DNA of 64,000 bases from Pseudomonas sp. GV071. Its GTDB lineage: Bacteria; Pseudomonadota; Gammaproteobacteria; Pseudomonadales; Pseudomonadaceae. The DNA lies in the NCBI RefSeq assembly GCF_003050835.1, contig NZ_QAOJ01000012.1:151455-215454 (forward strand). Reading direction: 5' to 3'. The notes beneath the pieces were generated by a model that had not been told where the DNA came from, searched no databases, and saw nothing but the letters and a program-made list of their open reading frames with translations. The translations under genes and the position numbers were made by a program. Shown piece by piece: positions 18,082 to 26,915 of this stretch (positions are counted from its first letter, which is position 1; the number at the start of each line of letters is the position of its first letter).

Positions 18082-18858
18082 CTACCAATAATTCTCCACC
18101 GCCACTGCCCCTGGCCTGCGCGTCAAACTCAGCTGCATATCCCGCTCTTTCAACACCGCCCGGCAGTCTTCAATCATCTGCGGGTTGCCACACAGCATCA
18201 CCCGCGAATGCTCCGGCGTCAGCTCCAGGCCCACGGCCTTTTCCAGCTCGCCATTGGCAATCAACCCGGTCACCCGCCCGTGCAAGGCGCCGGGCACTTC
18301 TTCACGGGTCACGATCGGAACGTAGACAAACTTGTCGGCGTACTCAGCCAGGTACTCGCGCTGCATCAGCCCGGCGATCATGTCCTGGTAGGCCAGCTCG
18401 GTCGCGGTGCGCGCGCTATACACCAGCACGACTCGGTCGAAGCGCTGCCACACCTCGAAGTCCTGCAGGATCGACAGGAACGGCGCCAGCCCGGTGCCGG
18501 TGCCGATCAGCCACAGGTCGCGGCCGTCGACAAAGCGGTCGAGGGTCAGGTAACCAATGGCCTGGCGCTCCACCAACAGCTCATCGCCCACCTGCAAACG
18601 GCTCAGCTCGCTGGTGAACTCGCCGCCCGGCACCACAATGGAAAAGAACTCCAGGTGCTCGTCATGGGGTGCCGACAGCATCGAATAGGCACGCCACACC
18701 ACACTGCCATCGGCCTTCTGCACGCCCAGACGGGCAAACTGCCCGGCGCGGAAACGAAAGCCGGCATCACGGGTGGTGCGCAGGCTGAACAGGGTGGGCG
18801 ACCAGGGCCGCACATCCAGCAGGGTTTCGCGGGTGAACTTATCGTCGCTAGCGGTCAT
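18082..18858 (-). CDS. fpr: Ferredoxin/flavodoxin--NADP(+) reductase
   Basis: This 258-residue FAD enzyme moves electrons between NADPH and ferredoxin or flavodoxin. RAGQFARLGV and WRAYSMLSAP form the FAD site (RxYS motif), LIGTGTGLAPFLSIL is the NADP site, and MLCGNPQMIEDC is the nicotinamide CGNP motif. It ends with an aromatic residue (ENYW), as in bacterial Fpr proteins. The ATG at 18858 is used; longer in-frame extension to 19038 adds no domain and overlaps the divergent gene's promoter. Confidence 0.94.
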   Translation of the reverse strand: MTASDDKFTRETLLDVRPWSPTLFSLRTTRDAGFRFRAGQFARLGVQKADGSVVWRAYSMLSAPHDEHLEFFSIVVPGGEFTSELSRLQVGDELLVERQAIGYLTLDRFVDGRDLWLIGTGTGLAPFLSILQDFEVWQRFDRVVLVYSARTATELAYQDMIAGLMQREYLAEYADKFVYVPIVTREEVPGALHGRVTGLIANGELEKAVGLELTPEHSRVMLCGNPQMIEDCRAVLKERDMQLSLTRRPGAVAVENYW

Positions 18859-19031
18859 ACACACAGGTCCTGTCAGAGCCGAGGGCGCAGTGTCGCGCAA
18901 AGTGGCGCCGGGCAATACCCGCAAAGCATAGGGTTTTAGCCGGTGCAGCCAAGACTTTGGCCGCGTAAGCCATGGACGCCTGCGGGCAATCGGCAGAGTG
19001 TTGGCGCACAACAACAAGCGGGGAAACGCCC

Positions 19032-19883
19032 ATGTCATTCGCTCAAAAAACCATCTGGATCACCGGCGCCTCATCCGGCATTGGCGAGGCCTTGGCCAAC
19101 GCTTTTCTACAGCAAGGCGCGAAGGTGATTGTGTCGGGCCGCCGGGTCGAAGCACTCAACCGCGTCGCCGCCCAGGCGCCAGAGCGCTGCCTGGTGCTGC
19201 CGTTTGAAAGCACCGACTACCCGGCCCTGCCAGACGTGGTCGAACGCGCGTGGGCCTGGAGCGGTCAGGTCGACCTGTTGATCAACAACGCCGGCGTCAG
19301 CCAACGCAGCCTGGCGCTGGACACCCACCTGGACGTGTACCGCCAGTTGATCGAAGTGGACTACATGGCGCCGCTGGCCCTCACCCAGTTGCTGCTGCCA
19401 AAAATGGCCGAGCGCCGTGGCGGCCACCTGGCCGTAGTCAGCTCGGTGGCCGGTAAAGTCGGCACGCCGCTGCGCACTGGCTACTGCGGCGCCAAGCACG
19501 CGGTAATCGGCTACTTCGACGCGATCCGTGCCGAAGTGGAAGAGGCTTACGGCATTGCCGTCAGCGTGATTCTGCCGGGCTCGGTGCACACCTCGGTGGC
19601 GGTCAACGCACTCTCGGGCGATGGCAGCGCGCGTGGGCATTCCGACCCGAATATTGAAAACGGTATGGACGTGGCAGTGGCGGCCGAGCAGATTCTCGCG
19701 GGCCTGGCAGAGCGCCAACGCGAGATTCCGATTGCCGAAGGCATCGAAGCCATGGCGCTGAAACTGCGCGTGGCCAACCCCGAGCAGCTGTACAGCCTCA
19801 CCGCCAAAGAAGGCGCGCGGCTGGCCGCGCAGCGTGAGGCGGGTGGGTCGTTGGACCCGAGCAATATCCAGTCGGGGACTTGA
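19032..19883 (+). CDS. Short-chain dehydrogenase/reductase (SDR)
   Basis: This 283-residue classical SDR shows the cofactor loop TGASSGIGEAL, the structural LINNAG, the catalytic Ser in VVSSVAGK and the YCGAKHA active site (Tyr-x3-Lys). The extra C-terminal region of about 30 residues is typical of DHRS7-like members. An NAD(P)-dependent oxidation or reduction of an alcohol or carbonyl is expected; the substrate is unknown. The ATG at 19032 follows GCGGGGAAA. It is divergent from fpr. Confidence 0.92.
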   Translation: MSFAQKTIWITGASSGIGEALANAFLQQGAKVIVSGRRVEALNRVAAQAPERCLVLPFESTDYPALPDVVERAWAWSGQVDLLINNAGVSQRSLALDTHLDVYRQLIEVDYMAPLALTQLLLPKMAERRGGHLAVVSSVAGKVGTPLRTGYCGAKHAVIGYFDAIRAEVEEAYGIAVSVILPGSVHTSVAVNALSGDGSARGHSDPNIENGMDVAVAAEQILAGLAERQREIPIAEGIEAMALKLRVANPEQLYSLTAKEGARLAAQREAGGSLDPSNIQSGT

Positions 19884-19890
19884 CCTCAAC

Positions 19891-19957
19891 AGCATCGCGA
19901 CTGAAGCCGCTCCTACGAATTGTGCGATCTGTAGGAACGGCTTCAGCCGCGATGCTC
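19891..19957. repeat. REP doublet
   Basis: AGCATCGCGACTGAAGCCGCTCCTAC faces GTAGGAACGGCTTCAGCCGCGATGCT around a short AT-richer spacer. It sits between the convergent SDR and zapE stops and touches the zapE stop codon. Confidence 0.85.
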
Positions 19958-19958
19958 G

Positions 19959-21041
19959 TCAAGACCCAAACCGCGCCAGTTGCATCTCTTGCAACCGGCT
20001 CAAAGTCCGGCGAAAGGCGAAGGCCAGGTAGCCCTCGGTGTACAACGCCTCGAGCGCCACCTCGGCCTGCACATACAGCGGCACTCGGCGGTCGTAGCAT
20101 TCGTCCACCAAGGCGATAAACCGCCGCACGCTGTCATCGCTGGCCGACAGCGCCGGCAGCTGCCGATCCCCCGCCAGCACTTGCTGCACGCCATCCTCGG
20201 TACCGCGAGCAATTTTCGCCGCCCGCTGCTGGCCACTGAGGTTGGGCACCTCACTGAGCAGAATGGCGCCGAAGCGGTCGCACAGGGCGATAAAGTCCGT
20301 TGCGGCAAACGGCTTCTCACACAGCTCGGCGAAACGGCACCAAAGCACACTGTCGGCATAGGCCTCGGTCACCAGGCTGCGATTGCCCACGTTTAGCGCG
20401 CCCTGCTCCACCGCCTGCCCGTCGCTCAAGGCTGCGAACACAGCGGCCAACGGCGCGCCCTCGGCGCTGGGCCAATAGCGCTGCAGTGCTACGCCAGGGT
20501 GCAAGCGATGGTCTTCACCGCCATCAATTGCCACCACCTGCATATGCGCTTCGATGGCCGCAATCGCCGGCACAAACCGTTCGCGGTTGAAGCCGTCGGC
20601 ATATAGCTGCTGCGGCGGCTGGTTGGAGGTGGCGACCAGCACCACGCCCTGTTCGAACATCAGGGTAAACAGGTTGCCGAGGATGATCGCGTCGCCAATG
20701 TCGCTGACAAACAGCTCATCAAAACACAGCACCCGCAGCTCCTGACCCAGCTCGACCGCCAGGGCGCGCAACGGGTCGGGCGTGCCGGTGAGCTGGAACA
20801 GGCGCTGGTGCACCCACTGCATAAAGTGATGGAAATGCTGACGTCGCGCGGGCACCTGCAGGCTGTGGAAAAAGCAGTCCATCAGCCAGGTTTTGCCACG
20901 GCCGACCGGGCCCCATAAGTAGACACCGTGGTTGAGCGAGTCATGGCACTGCTGCAAGGCTTCAGCGGCTTGCTGTTGGGCGGCGTCGGGGAAGAAGCCG
21001 TTTTGGCTGATGGCGTGGTGGTAGGCGGCCAGGGGTTGCAT
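19959..21041 (-). CDS. zapE: Cell-division protein ZapE (AFG1-family ATPase)
   Basis: This 360-residue AAA-like ATPase carries Walker A GPVGRGKTWLMD, Walker B VLCFDELFVSDIGDA and sensor segment LVATSNQPPQQLYADG. In E. coli ZapE acts on the Z-ring during division under stress; the mitochondrial relative handles misfolded respiratory proteins. The ATG at 21041 (QPLAAYHHAISQNGF follows) is taken as the start because homologous sequence begins there. It is divergent from rlmG, with a palindromic repeat in between. Confidence 0.92.
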   Translation of the reverse strand: MQPLAAYHHAISQNGFFPDAAQQQAAEALQQCHDSLNHGVYLWGPVGRGKTWLMDCFFHSLQVPARRQHFHHFMQWVHQRLFQLTGTPDPLRALAVELGQELRVLCFDELFVSDIGDAIILGNLFTLMFEQGVVLVATSNQPPQQLYADGFNRERFVPAIAAIEAHMQVVAIDGGEDHRLHPGVALQRYWPSAEGAPLAAVFAALSDGQAVEQGALNVGNRSLVTEAYADSVLWCRFAELCEKPFAATDFIALCDRFGAILLSEVPNLSGQQRAAKIARGTEDGVQQVLAGDRQLPALSASDDSVRRFIALVDECYDRRVPLYVQAEVALEALYTEGYLAFAFRRTLSRLQEMQLARFGS

Positions 21042-21094
21042 GAACGAGGTCCAGACGGATGAAGGGGGAGCATACGCGGTTGCGTTCGGCGCGG

Positions 21095-21195
21095 CCCTCA
21101 CCCCTAGCCCCTCTCCCGTAAACGGGAGAGGGGAACTGAACGCGGTCTGCTGGTCTCCCCTCGCCCGCTTGCGGGAGAGGGGCCGGGGGTGAGGG
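21095..21195. repeat. Intergenic palindromic element (CCCTCTCCC/GGGAGAGGG family)
   Basis: Outer arms CCCTCACCCCTAGCCCC and GGGGCCGGGGGTGAGGG flank two hairpins (CTCTCCCGTAAACGGGAGAG is one). It lies between the divergent zapE and rlmG genes, so it is not a shared 3' terminator. Confidence 0.85.
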
Positions 21196-21265
21196 GCTGT
21201 TTCGGTGTGACAGCCTCCCCCACATCAGCCATCATTGCCGCCCTTGCTCCCCTGCGGTTTGTGCC

Positions 21266-22390
21266 ATGCCTGTATTCACCACGCCCTTCGCCTCCCTCGA
21301 CCTGTTCCGCCAGCCGCCGCAACGCGATGACCCGTTGCAGGCCTTCGATGCGGCGGACGAGTACCTGCTCAACCACCTGGCCGAACAAGGCCTGGCCACT
21401 GACGCGCGGGTGCTGGTGCTCAACGACGGCTTCGGCGCCCTGGCCGCCAGCCTGGTGGGCAAGGCACAGGTGATCAGCAGCGGCGACTCTCACCTGGGCG
21501 CACTGGCGCTGGCCAACAACCTGGCGTGCAACCAGTTACCCGCCGACAGCGTGCAGTTCGTGCCCGCCAGCCAAACCGTGAGCGGCCCGTTTGATTGGGT
21601 GCTGATCCGCATCCCGAAAACCCTGGCCCTGCTGGAAGAACAGTTGATTCGCCTGCACGGCCAACTCGCCCCCGGCGCGCGCGTGGTGGCGGCCGGTATG
21701 GTCAAACATTTGCCGCGCAGTGCAGGCGATCTGCTGGAGCAGTACATCGGCCCGGTGCAGGCTTCGCTGGCAGTGAAAAAAGCCCGCCTGCTGCTGGTCA
21801 CGCCGGTGGATAAACCCGCAGTGACCTCGCCCTACCCCAGCCGCTACCTGCTCGACAGCCCCCGCCTGGAACTGCTCAACCACGCCAATGTGTTCTGCCG
21901 TGAAGGCCTGGACATCGGCACCCGCGCTTTCCTTCCGCACCTGCCGCTAAACCTGGGCACGGCACGGGTCGCCGACCTCGGTTGCGGCAACGGCGTACTC
22001 GGCATCGCCTGCGCCCTGAACAATCCCGAGGCACAGCTGACCCTGGTGGATGAGTCGTATATGGCGGTGCAGTCGGCTCAGGAAAACTGGCGCGCGGCGC
22101 TGGCAGACCGGCCGGTAGAGATCCGCGCCGGCGACGGTCTGGCCGACCAGCCGGAAGATTCACTGGATATCGTGCTGTGCAACCCGCCCTTCCACCAGCA
22201 GCAGGTGGTCGGTGATTTCCTCGCCTGGCGCATGTTCCAGCAAGCCCGCGCGGCGTTGGTGACAGGCGGCGAGCTGTGGATAGTCGGTAACCGCCACCTC
22301 GGTTACCACGCCAAGCTCAAGCGCCTGTTTCGCGGGGTTGAGCAGGTGGCGGCGAATCCTAAGTTTGTGATTCTGAAAGCGATCAAGTAG
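21266..22390 (+). CDS. rlmG: 23S rRNA (guanine(1835)-N2)-methyltransferase RlmG
   Basis: This 374-residue protein has a duplicated methyltransferase architecture: a degenerate N-terminal domain and an active C-terminal domain with DLGCGNGVLGIACAL (SAM motif I) and VLCNPPFHQQQ (the NPPF/H catalytic loop). The segment FDWVLIRIPKTLALLEEQL is characteristic of RlmG. It methylates N2 of a guanine in 23S rRNA using S-adenosylmethionine. No partner gene is seen. Confidence 0.93.
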   Translation: MPVFTTPFASLDLFRQPPQRDDPLQAFDAADEYLLNHLAEQGLATDARVLVLNDGFGALAASLVGKAQVISSGDSHLGALALANNLACNQLPADSVQFVPASQTVSGPFDWVLIRIPKTLALLEEQLIRLHGQLAPGARVVAAGMVKHLPRSAGDLLEQYIGPVQASLAVKKARLLLVTPVDKPAVTSPYPSRYLLDSPRLELLNHANVFCREGLDIGTRAFLPHLPLNLGTARVADLGCGNGVLGIACALNNPEAQLTLVDESYMAVQSAQENWRAALADRPVEIRAGDGLADQPEDSLDIVLCNPPFHQQQVVGDFLAWRMFQQARAALVTGGELWIVGNRHLGYHAKLKRLFRGVEQVAANPKFVILKAIK

Positions 22391-22401
22391 GCCATCGAGC
22401 G

Positions 22402-22542
22402 TTATGGCGTGGTCATCCCCGCTGCATGCATAAACATCCGCAGCAAATACGACACCGCCCCCAACGCCAGCACGCTGGCCGTCCAGATCGCCACCAGCCA
22501 GCCGAGGCGTTTCCACAGCGGTTTTTTCTCGGTGTCGTCCAT
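22402..22542 (-). CDS. DUF2474 microprotein of the cyanide-insensitive oxidase
   Basis: This 46-residue protein has a basic N-terminus (EKKPLWKRLGW) and one membrane helix (LVAIWTASVLALGAVSYLL). It starts 12 bases after the cioB stop. Its size and position match the DUF2474 proteins encoded after CioAB/CydAB in many proteobacteria, which are viewed as functional counterparts of CydX, a small subunit that stabilises the haem site. The ATG at 22542 is preceded by GGGAGAGCCGCTA. It is too short for most gene finders. Confidence 0.85.
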   Translation of the reverse strand: MDDTEKKPLWKRLGWLVAIWTASVLALGAVSYLLRMFMHAAGMTTP

Positions 22543-22554
22543 TAGCGGCTCTCC

Positions 22555-23562
22555 CTAGTGGTAGCCCTGATCCGGTGTCACCTTGCCGCGGAATACGTAG
22601 TAGCTCCAGGCGGTGTACATGAGGATGAACGGGATGATGAACAGCGCCCCGACCAGGATGAAGCCCTGGCTCTGCGGCGGCGCGGCGGCCTGCCAGATGC
22701 TCACCGACGGCGGGATGATGTTCGGCCACAGGCTGATGCCCAGCCCGCTGTAGCCGAGGAAGATCAGCACCAGGGTCAGAATGAACGGCGAGTAGTTACG
22801 GTTGTTGTGCACCGTGCGCAGCAAGCCGTAGAAGGTCACCAGCACCAGCAAGGGCACCGGCAGGAAGTAGAACAGGTTGGGCAGACTGAACCAGCGCTCG
22901 GCGATTTCCGCGTGGGCCAGTGGCGTCCACAGGCTGACCACCCCGGTCACCCCCAGCAACACGAAGGCCAAGGGGCGCGCCAGGTCATGCATCTGGCCCT
23001 GCAAACGGCCCTCGGTTTTCATGATCAGCCAGGTGCAGCCGAGCAGCGCGTAGGCAGCGATCAGGGCAAAGCCGCAGAAGATCGGGAACGGTGCCAGCCA
23101 GTCCAGCGAGCCGCCGGCGTAGGTGCGATTGACCACCGGCAGGCCGTCGATATACGCCCCCAGCGCCACCCCCTGGAAGAAGGTTGCCGTCAGCGAGCCA
23201 CCGATAAAGGCCTTGTCCCAGATATGCCGTTTGCGCTCTTTGGCCTTGAAGCGGAACTCGAAGGCCACGCCGCGAAAGATCAGCCCCAGGAGCATGAAAA
23301 TAAGCGGCAGGTAGAGGGCGCTGAGGACCACCGCATAGGCCAGCGGAAAGGCGCCGAACAGCGCCGCGCCGCCGAGCACCAGCCAGGTCTCGTTACCGTC
23401 CCAGACCGGTGCCACGGTGTTCATCATGATGTCGCGCTCGCCGTCGTCTTTGACGAACGGAAAGAGGATGCCGATGCCCAGATCGAAGCCGTCCATGATC
23501 ACGTACATCATGATGCCGAAGACGATGATCACCGCCCAGATCAGTGAAAGATCAATGCCCAT
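22555..23562 (-). CDS. cioB: Cyanide-insensitive terminal oxidase subunit II (CydB family)
   Basis: This 335-residue membrane subunit has about eight helices. It begins IWAVIIVFGIMMYVIMDGFD, the conserved CydB opening, and has WDGNETWLVLGGAALFGAFP next. With CioA it forms a quinol oxidase that reduces oxygen to water without pumping through a haem-copper centre. The ATG at 23562 overlaps the end of cioA by 11 bases, so translation is coupled. The 46-residue DUF2474 gene follows directly. Confidence 0.95.
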   Translation of the reverse strand: MGIDLSLIWAVIIVFGIMMYVIMDGFDLGIGILFPFVKDDGERDIMMNTVAPVWDGNETWLVLGGAALFGAFPLAYAVVLSALYLPLIFMLLGLIFRGVAFEFRFKAKERKRHIWDKAFIGGSLTATFFQGVALGAYIDGLPVVNRTYAGGSLDWLAPFPIFCGFALIAAYALLGCTWLIMKTEGRLQGQMHDLARPLAFVLLGVTGVVSLWTPLAHAEIAERWFSLPNLFYFLPVPLLVLVTFYGLLRTVHNNRNYSPFILTLVLIFLGYSGLGISLWPNIIPPSVSIWQAAAPPQSQGFILVGALFIIPFILMYTAWSYYVFRGKVTPDQGYH

Positions 23563-25006
23563 GGGTAGTGCTCCCGTCGTTGCCATCATGGTTCTGGTCA
23601 GCTTCCAGGCCTTCACCCGGTGCCGACAACGGCCGCGCCGGGGTGCGGTGCTGGCCAGGACCGCCAATACCTTGTTCCTTGCCCTCGTCGGTGACCGGGC
23701 CTTTACGCACCAGACGCACCATGTAACCGAGGCCGACGCCAAACAGGGCGAAGTACACCACCACAAACAGAATCAGGGTCAGGCTCATCTGCGCGAAGCT
23801 GTGGTTGGACGAGGCGTCCGCCGTGCGCATCAGGCCGTACACCACCCAGGGCTGGCGCCCGACTTCAGTGGTGAACCAGCCGGCGAGAATCGCGATCAGC
23901 CCGGAAGGCCCCATCCAGAGCGCCAGGTAGAGGAACGGTCGGGACTCATACAGCTTGCCGCGAAAGCGCAGCCACAGGCTCCACAGCCCGCAGAAAATCA
24001 TCAGAAAGCCGAGGCCGACCATGACCCGGAATGACCAGAACACGATGGTGGAATTGGGCCGGTCTTCGGGCTTGAACTCCTTCAGCGCTGGCACTTGTTT
24101 GTCCAGGCTGTGGGTCAGGATCAGGCTACCGAGGTAGGGAATCTCCACGGCGAAGCGGGTCTTTTCCGCTTTCATGTCTGGCCAGCCAAACAGGATCAGC
24201 GGGGTCGGCTCGTCACCGACGTTTTCCCAGTGGCCTTCGATGGCAGCGATTTTGGCTGGCTGGTGCTTGAGGGTGTTAAGGCCGTGGAAATCGCCAATCA
24301 CCGCCTGGACCGGGGCGACGATCAGCGCCATCCACATGGCCATCGACAGCATGCGCCGGATCGCCGGGTTGTCGCGCTTGCGCAGCAGGTGCCAGGCCGC
24401 CGACGCGCCGACGAAAAACGCCGTGGCGAGGAACGCGGCGGTGGACATATGCAGCAGGCGATAGGGGAATGACGGGTTGAAAATGATCGCAAACCAATCC
24501 ATCGGCACCACCCGGCCGTCGATAATCGCGTGGCCCTGCGGGGTCTGCATCCAGCTGTTGGAGGCGAGAATCCAGAAGGTCGAAATCAGCGTGCCGATGG
24601 CCACCATCACTGTGGCGAAGAAGTGCAGCCCAGGGCCTACGCGGTTCCAGCCAAACAGCATGACGCCAAGGAAACCGGCTTCGAGGAAGAAGGCCGTAAG
24701 CACTTCATAGGTCAGCAGCGGCCCGGTGACCGCCCCGGCAAAGTCGGAGAACGCGCTCCAGTTGGTGCCGAATTGATAGGCCATGACCAGGCCCGAGACC
24801 ACGCCCATGCCAAAGTTGACGGCGAAGATCTTCGACCAGAAGTGGTACAGGTCGCGGTAGGTTTCGTCATTGGTCTTCAGCCACAGACCTTCGAGCACCG
24901 CCAGGTAACTGGCCAGGCCGATGGTGATGGCCGGGAAGATGATGTGAAAGGAAATGGTGAACGCGAACTGCATGCGTGCCAGATCCAGCGCCTCTAAGCC
25001 AAACAT
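23552..25006 (-). CDS. cioA: Cyanide-insensitive terminal oxidase subunit I (CydA family)
   Basis: This 484-residue subunit binds the haems and oxidises quinol. It opens LDLARMQFAFTISFHIIFPA, where the His is the haem ligand of CydA, and its length and short Q-loop place it in the CIO rather than the long-loop bd-I group. CIO enzymes stay active under cyanide and low oxygen. The ATG at 25006 follows GATGAGGAA. A TGACGTAGGTCAAA sequence about 150 bases upstream may be a regulatory site. Confidence 0.95.
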   Translation of the reverse strand: MFGLEALDLARMQFAFTISFHIIFPAITIGLASYLAVLEGLWLKTNDETYRDLYHFWSKIFAVNFGMGVVSGLVMAYQFGTNWSAFSDFAGAVTGPLLTYEVLTAFFLEAGFLGVMLFGWNRVGPGLHFFATVMVAIGTLISTFWILASNSWMQTPQGHAIIDGRVVPMDWFAIIFNPSFPYRLLHMSTAAFLATAFFVGASAAWHLLRKRDNPAIRRMLSMAMWMALIVAPVQAVIGDFHGLNTLKHQPAKIAAIEGHWENVGDEPTPLILFGWPDMKAEKTRFAVEIPYLGSLILTHSLDKQVPALKEFKPEDRPNSTIVFWSFRVMVGLGFLMIFCGLWSLWLRFRGKLYESRPFLYLALWMGPSGLIAILAGWFTTEVGRQPWVVYGLMRTADASSNHSFAQMSLTLILFVVVYFALFGVGLGYMVRLVRKGPVTDEGKEQGIGGPGQHRTPARPLSAPGEGLEADQNHDGNDGSTTHGH

Positions 25007-25153
25007 GGATATTCCTCATCAAAAACGGTCAGCGAGCGTTCTCCGGACCTTGTGTTAGCCCCGGAAAATGGCAATCGGTTCAGGAAATTATTGTTATGGC
25101 GGGCCTATAAAAGGGTGGGCCAGGGACCCGGCACGGAGTACGAATGGGTGTAC

Positions 25154-25167
25154 TGACGTAGGTCAAA
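25154..25167 (-). promoter_or_regulatory. Candidate operator upstream of cioAB
   Basis: On the minus strand this reads TTTGACCTACGTCA. The GACCTACGTCA part is identical to the site upstream of fmdA and shares TACGTCA with the urtA2/sensor-kinase intergenic region. The same bases also resemble an ANR/FNR box (TTGAC-N4-GTCAG against TTGAT-N4-ATCAA), so either type of regulator could use it. Confidence 0.4.
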
Positions 25168-25268
25168 GCCTAGCGCGTTTAGGGGATTGGGGATTATGTG
25201 GTGGATTGTCGCGCGAAGCTTTGGATTGGATTGAATTGGTGGAGTTCTTCTTTACCGCGTTGGCTGAA

Positions 25269-25520
25269 CGTTTTGTTTCGCGCCTTACGCGCGAGTTTCT
25301 TTTTCCAGTCGTCGGTGAGCCGAACCATAAAAAAAAATCCAAAAAATCTTGCCCCAACCTCGGCCCTACGCTGCGCTTCGGGTCCCCTCCTTCCGGCCCC
25401 TGGAGCGGCGACGGAGCGAGGGGAGTTTTCACGCAGTGAAAACCCAAGGTGGGGGCAAGCGTTTTGCCTACTTTTCCGCGACTGGAAAAGTAGGTCGCGC
25501 GTAAGGCGCGAAACAAAACG
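25269..25520. repeat. Large imperfect inverted repeat, about 250 bases
   Basis: The left arm (25269-25311, CGTTTTGTTTCGCGCCTTAC onward to CCAGTCG) is answered by the right arm (25479-25520, CGACTGGAAAAGTAGG onward to GCGCGAAACAAAACG). Nested arms CTTGCCCCAACCT and AGGTGGGGGCAAG, and a perfect internal hairpin GTTTTCAC-GCA-GTGAAAAC (25423-25441), suggest a long cruciform. No transposase frame lies inside. It resembles a class of long non-coding repeats dispersed in Pseudomonas genomes. Confidence 0.75.
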
Positions 25521-25654
25521 CCCAGCCCACGCGATAACCCAGAAAAACACCAAACAAAAACCGGGCGATCAGTGGCCGCCCCAAGCCACTCTCAACCCAC
25601 CTCATGCTAGCCTGTCGCCCCTCCTCCCCCGCCCGACCCAAGACTCCCTACGCC

Positions 25655-26881
25655 ATGTCCACATCCGGCTCGCAGCTGCTCCGTCACCAAACCCCATTCC
25701 TGAAATTCTGGCTAGCCCGCGTCTGCACCGCCAGTGGCTTCCAGATGCTCACCGTCGCCATCGGTTGGCACATGTACCAACTCACCGGCAATGTCATGGA
25801 CCTGGGCTGGGTCGGCCTGGTGGAGTTCCTCCCGCGGGTGCTGTTCATGCTGCACACCGGCCACGTCGCCGACCGTTATGACCGGCGCAAGGTGGCTGCC
25901 ATCTGCCAAGCCTGCCAAGCCATGATCGCCTTCGCCCTGGTGCTGGGCAGCACCAGCGGCGACGTCACCCGCGAGATGATCTTCGTGCTGGCCTTCCTGC
26001 TCGGCAGTACCCGCGCCTTCGAAATGCCGGCGACCCAGGCGTTGCTACCCAGCCTGGTGCCAGCAGCGTTGTTTCCGGCGGCGATTGCCGCGTCGTCGTC
26101 GGCGATTCAGACCGCCACCATCGTCGCCCCGGCGCTCGGTGGTTTTCTGTATGCCTTTGGCAGCATCTGGGTCTATGCGCCAACCACGGCGCTGTATGTC
26201 ATCGCCTGCTGCCTGATGCTCAGCCTGCCGAAAAACCAGGCCAAGCTGAATCAGGAGCGGCCGTCGATCCATTCGCTGCTGGCGGGTATTCGTTTTATCC
26301 GCAGCCGCCCGGACATCTTCGGCGCCATCTCCCTGGACCTGTTTGCCGTGCTGCTCGGCGGTGCCACTGCGCTGCTGCCGGTGTTCGCCAAGGACATTCT
26401 GCTCACCGGCCCCTGGGGCCTGGGCATGCTGCGTTCGGCGCCGGCGGTGGGGGCGTTGTTGATGGCGTTCTGGATTGCGCGTTTCCCGATCAAGCGCAAG
26501 GTCGGCCGGGTGATGTTCATTGCGGTGGGCGTATTTGGCGTGGCGACTATCGCCTTCGGCCTGTCGACGTCCTTCTGGTTCTCGCTGCTGGTGCTGGCGA
26601 TTCTCGGCGCGGCGGACATGATCAGCATGGTCATCCGCGGCGCCTTCGTGCAGTTGGAAACCCCGGACGCCATGCGCGGCCGGGTCAGTGCGGTGAATGG
26701 TTTGTTCATCGGCGCGTCGAATCAGCTCGGTGAGTTCGAGTCCGGGCTTACCGCGCATTGGCTGGGCACGGTGAATGCCGTGGTGCTCGGCGGGGTCGGC
26801 ACCCTGCTGATCACCGGCACCTGGTACAAGCTGTTCCCGACCCTGGCGCAGCGCGAAACCTTGAGCGCGCCAGACAAGTAG
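25655..26881 (+). CDS. MFS transporter, EntS/DHA3-like exporter
   Basis: This is a 408-residue major facilitator with about 10-12 helices. The loop 2-3 motif GHVADRYDRRKVAAICQ is the MFS signature, and the middle EMPATQALLPSLVPAALFPAA matches the enterobactin-exporter-like MFS_3 group. Its likely role is proton-driven efflux of a small molecule; the substrate is not known. The ATG at 25655 starts the homologous region (LLRHQTPFLKFWLARV). The stop codon TAG forms the start of a dispersed repeat. Confidence 0.9.
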   Translation: MSTSGSQLLRHQTPFLKFWLARVCTASGFQMLTVAIGWHMYQLTGNVMDLGWVGLVEFLPRVLFMLHTGHVADRYDRRKVAAICQACQAMIAFALVLGSTSGDVTREMIFVLAFLLGSTRAFEMPATQALLPSLVPAALFPAAIAASSSAIQTATIVAPALGGFLYAFGSIWVYAPTTALYVIACCLMLSLPKNQAKLNQERPSIHSLLAGIRFIRSRPDIFGAISLDLFAVLLGGATALLPVFAKDILLTGPWGLGMLRSAPAVGALLMAFWIARFPIKRKVGRVMFIAVGVFGVATIAFGLSTSFWFSLLVLAILGAADMISMVIRGAFVQLETPDAMRGRVSAVNGLFIGASNQLGEFESGLTAHWLGTVNAVVLGGVGTLLITGTWYKLFPTLAQRETLSAPDK

Positions 26882-26911
26882 GTTGGGTTGAGCGCAGCGA
26901 AGCCCAACGAG
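26880..26911. repeat. Single copy of the GTAGGTTGGGTTGAG repeat
   Basis: AGGTTGGGTTGAGCGCAGCG followed by AAGCCCAACG is a short hairpin-forming unit of the family found in pairs at 17917, 46088 and 47666. It overlaps the MFS stop and lies just beyond the convergent molybdenum-subunit stop. Confidence 0.8.
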
Positions 26912-26915
26912 ACGA

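Larger units (their letters stand above)
25007..25654. other. 648-base intergenic region between cioA and the MFS gene
   Basis: It holds the cioAB upstream region on the left (to about 25200) and a large imperfect inverted repeat on the right (25269-25520). In-frame stretches crossing the repeat are present on both strands but read low-complexity, repeat-derived peptides. No convincing gene is seen. Confidence 0.75.

Noticed and set aside
25198..25881. Plus-strand frame running through the large inverted repeat into the MFS gene
   Set aside because: Most of the frame is repeat sequence, and its end is out of frame with the real MFS gene. Similar frames on the other strand (25163-25553) arise from the same palindrome.
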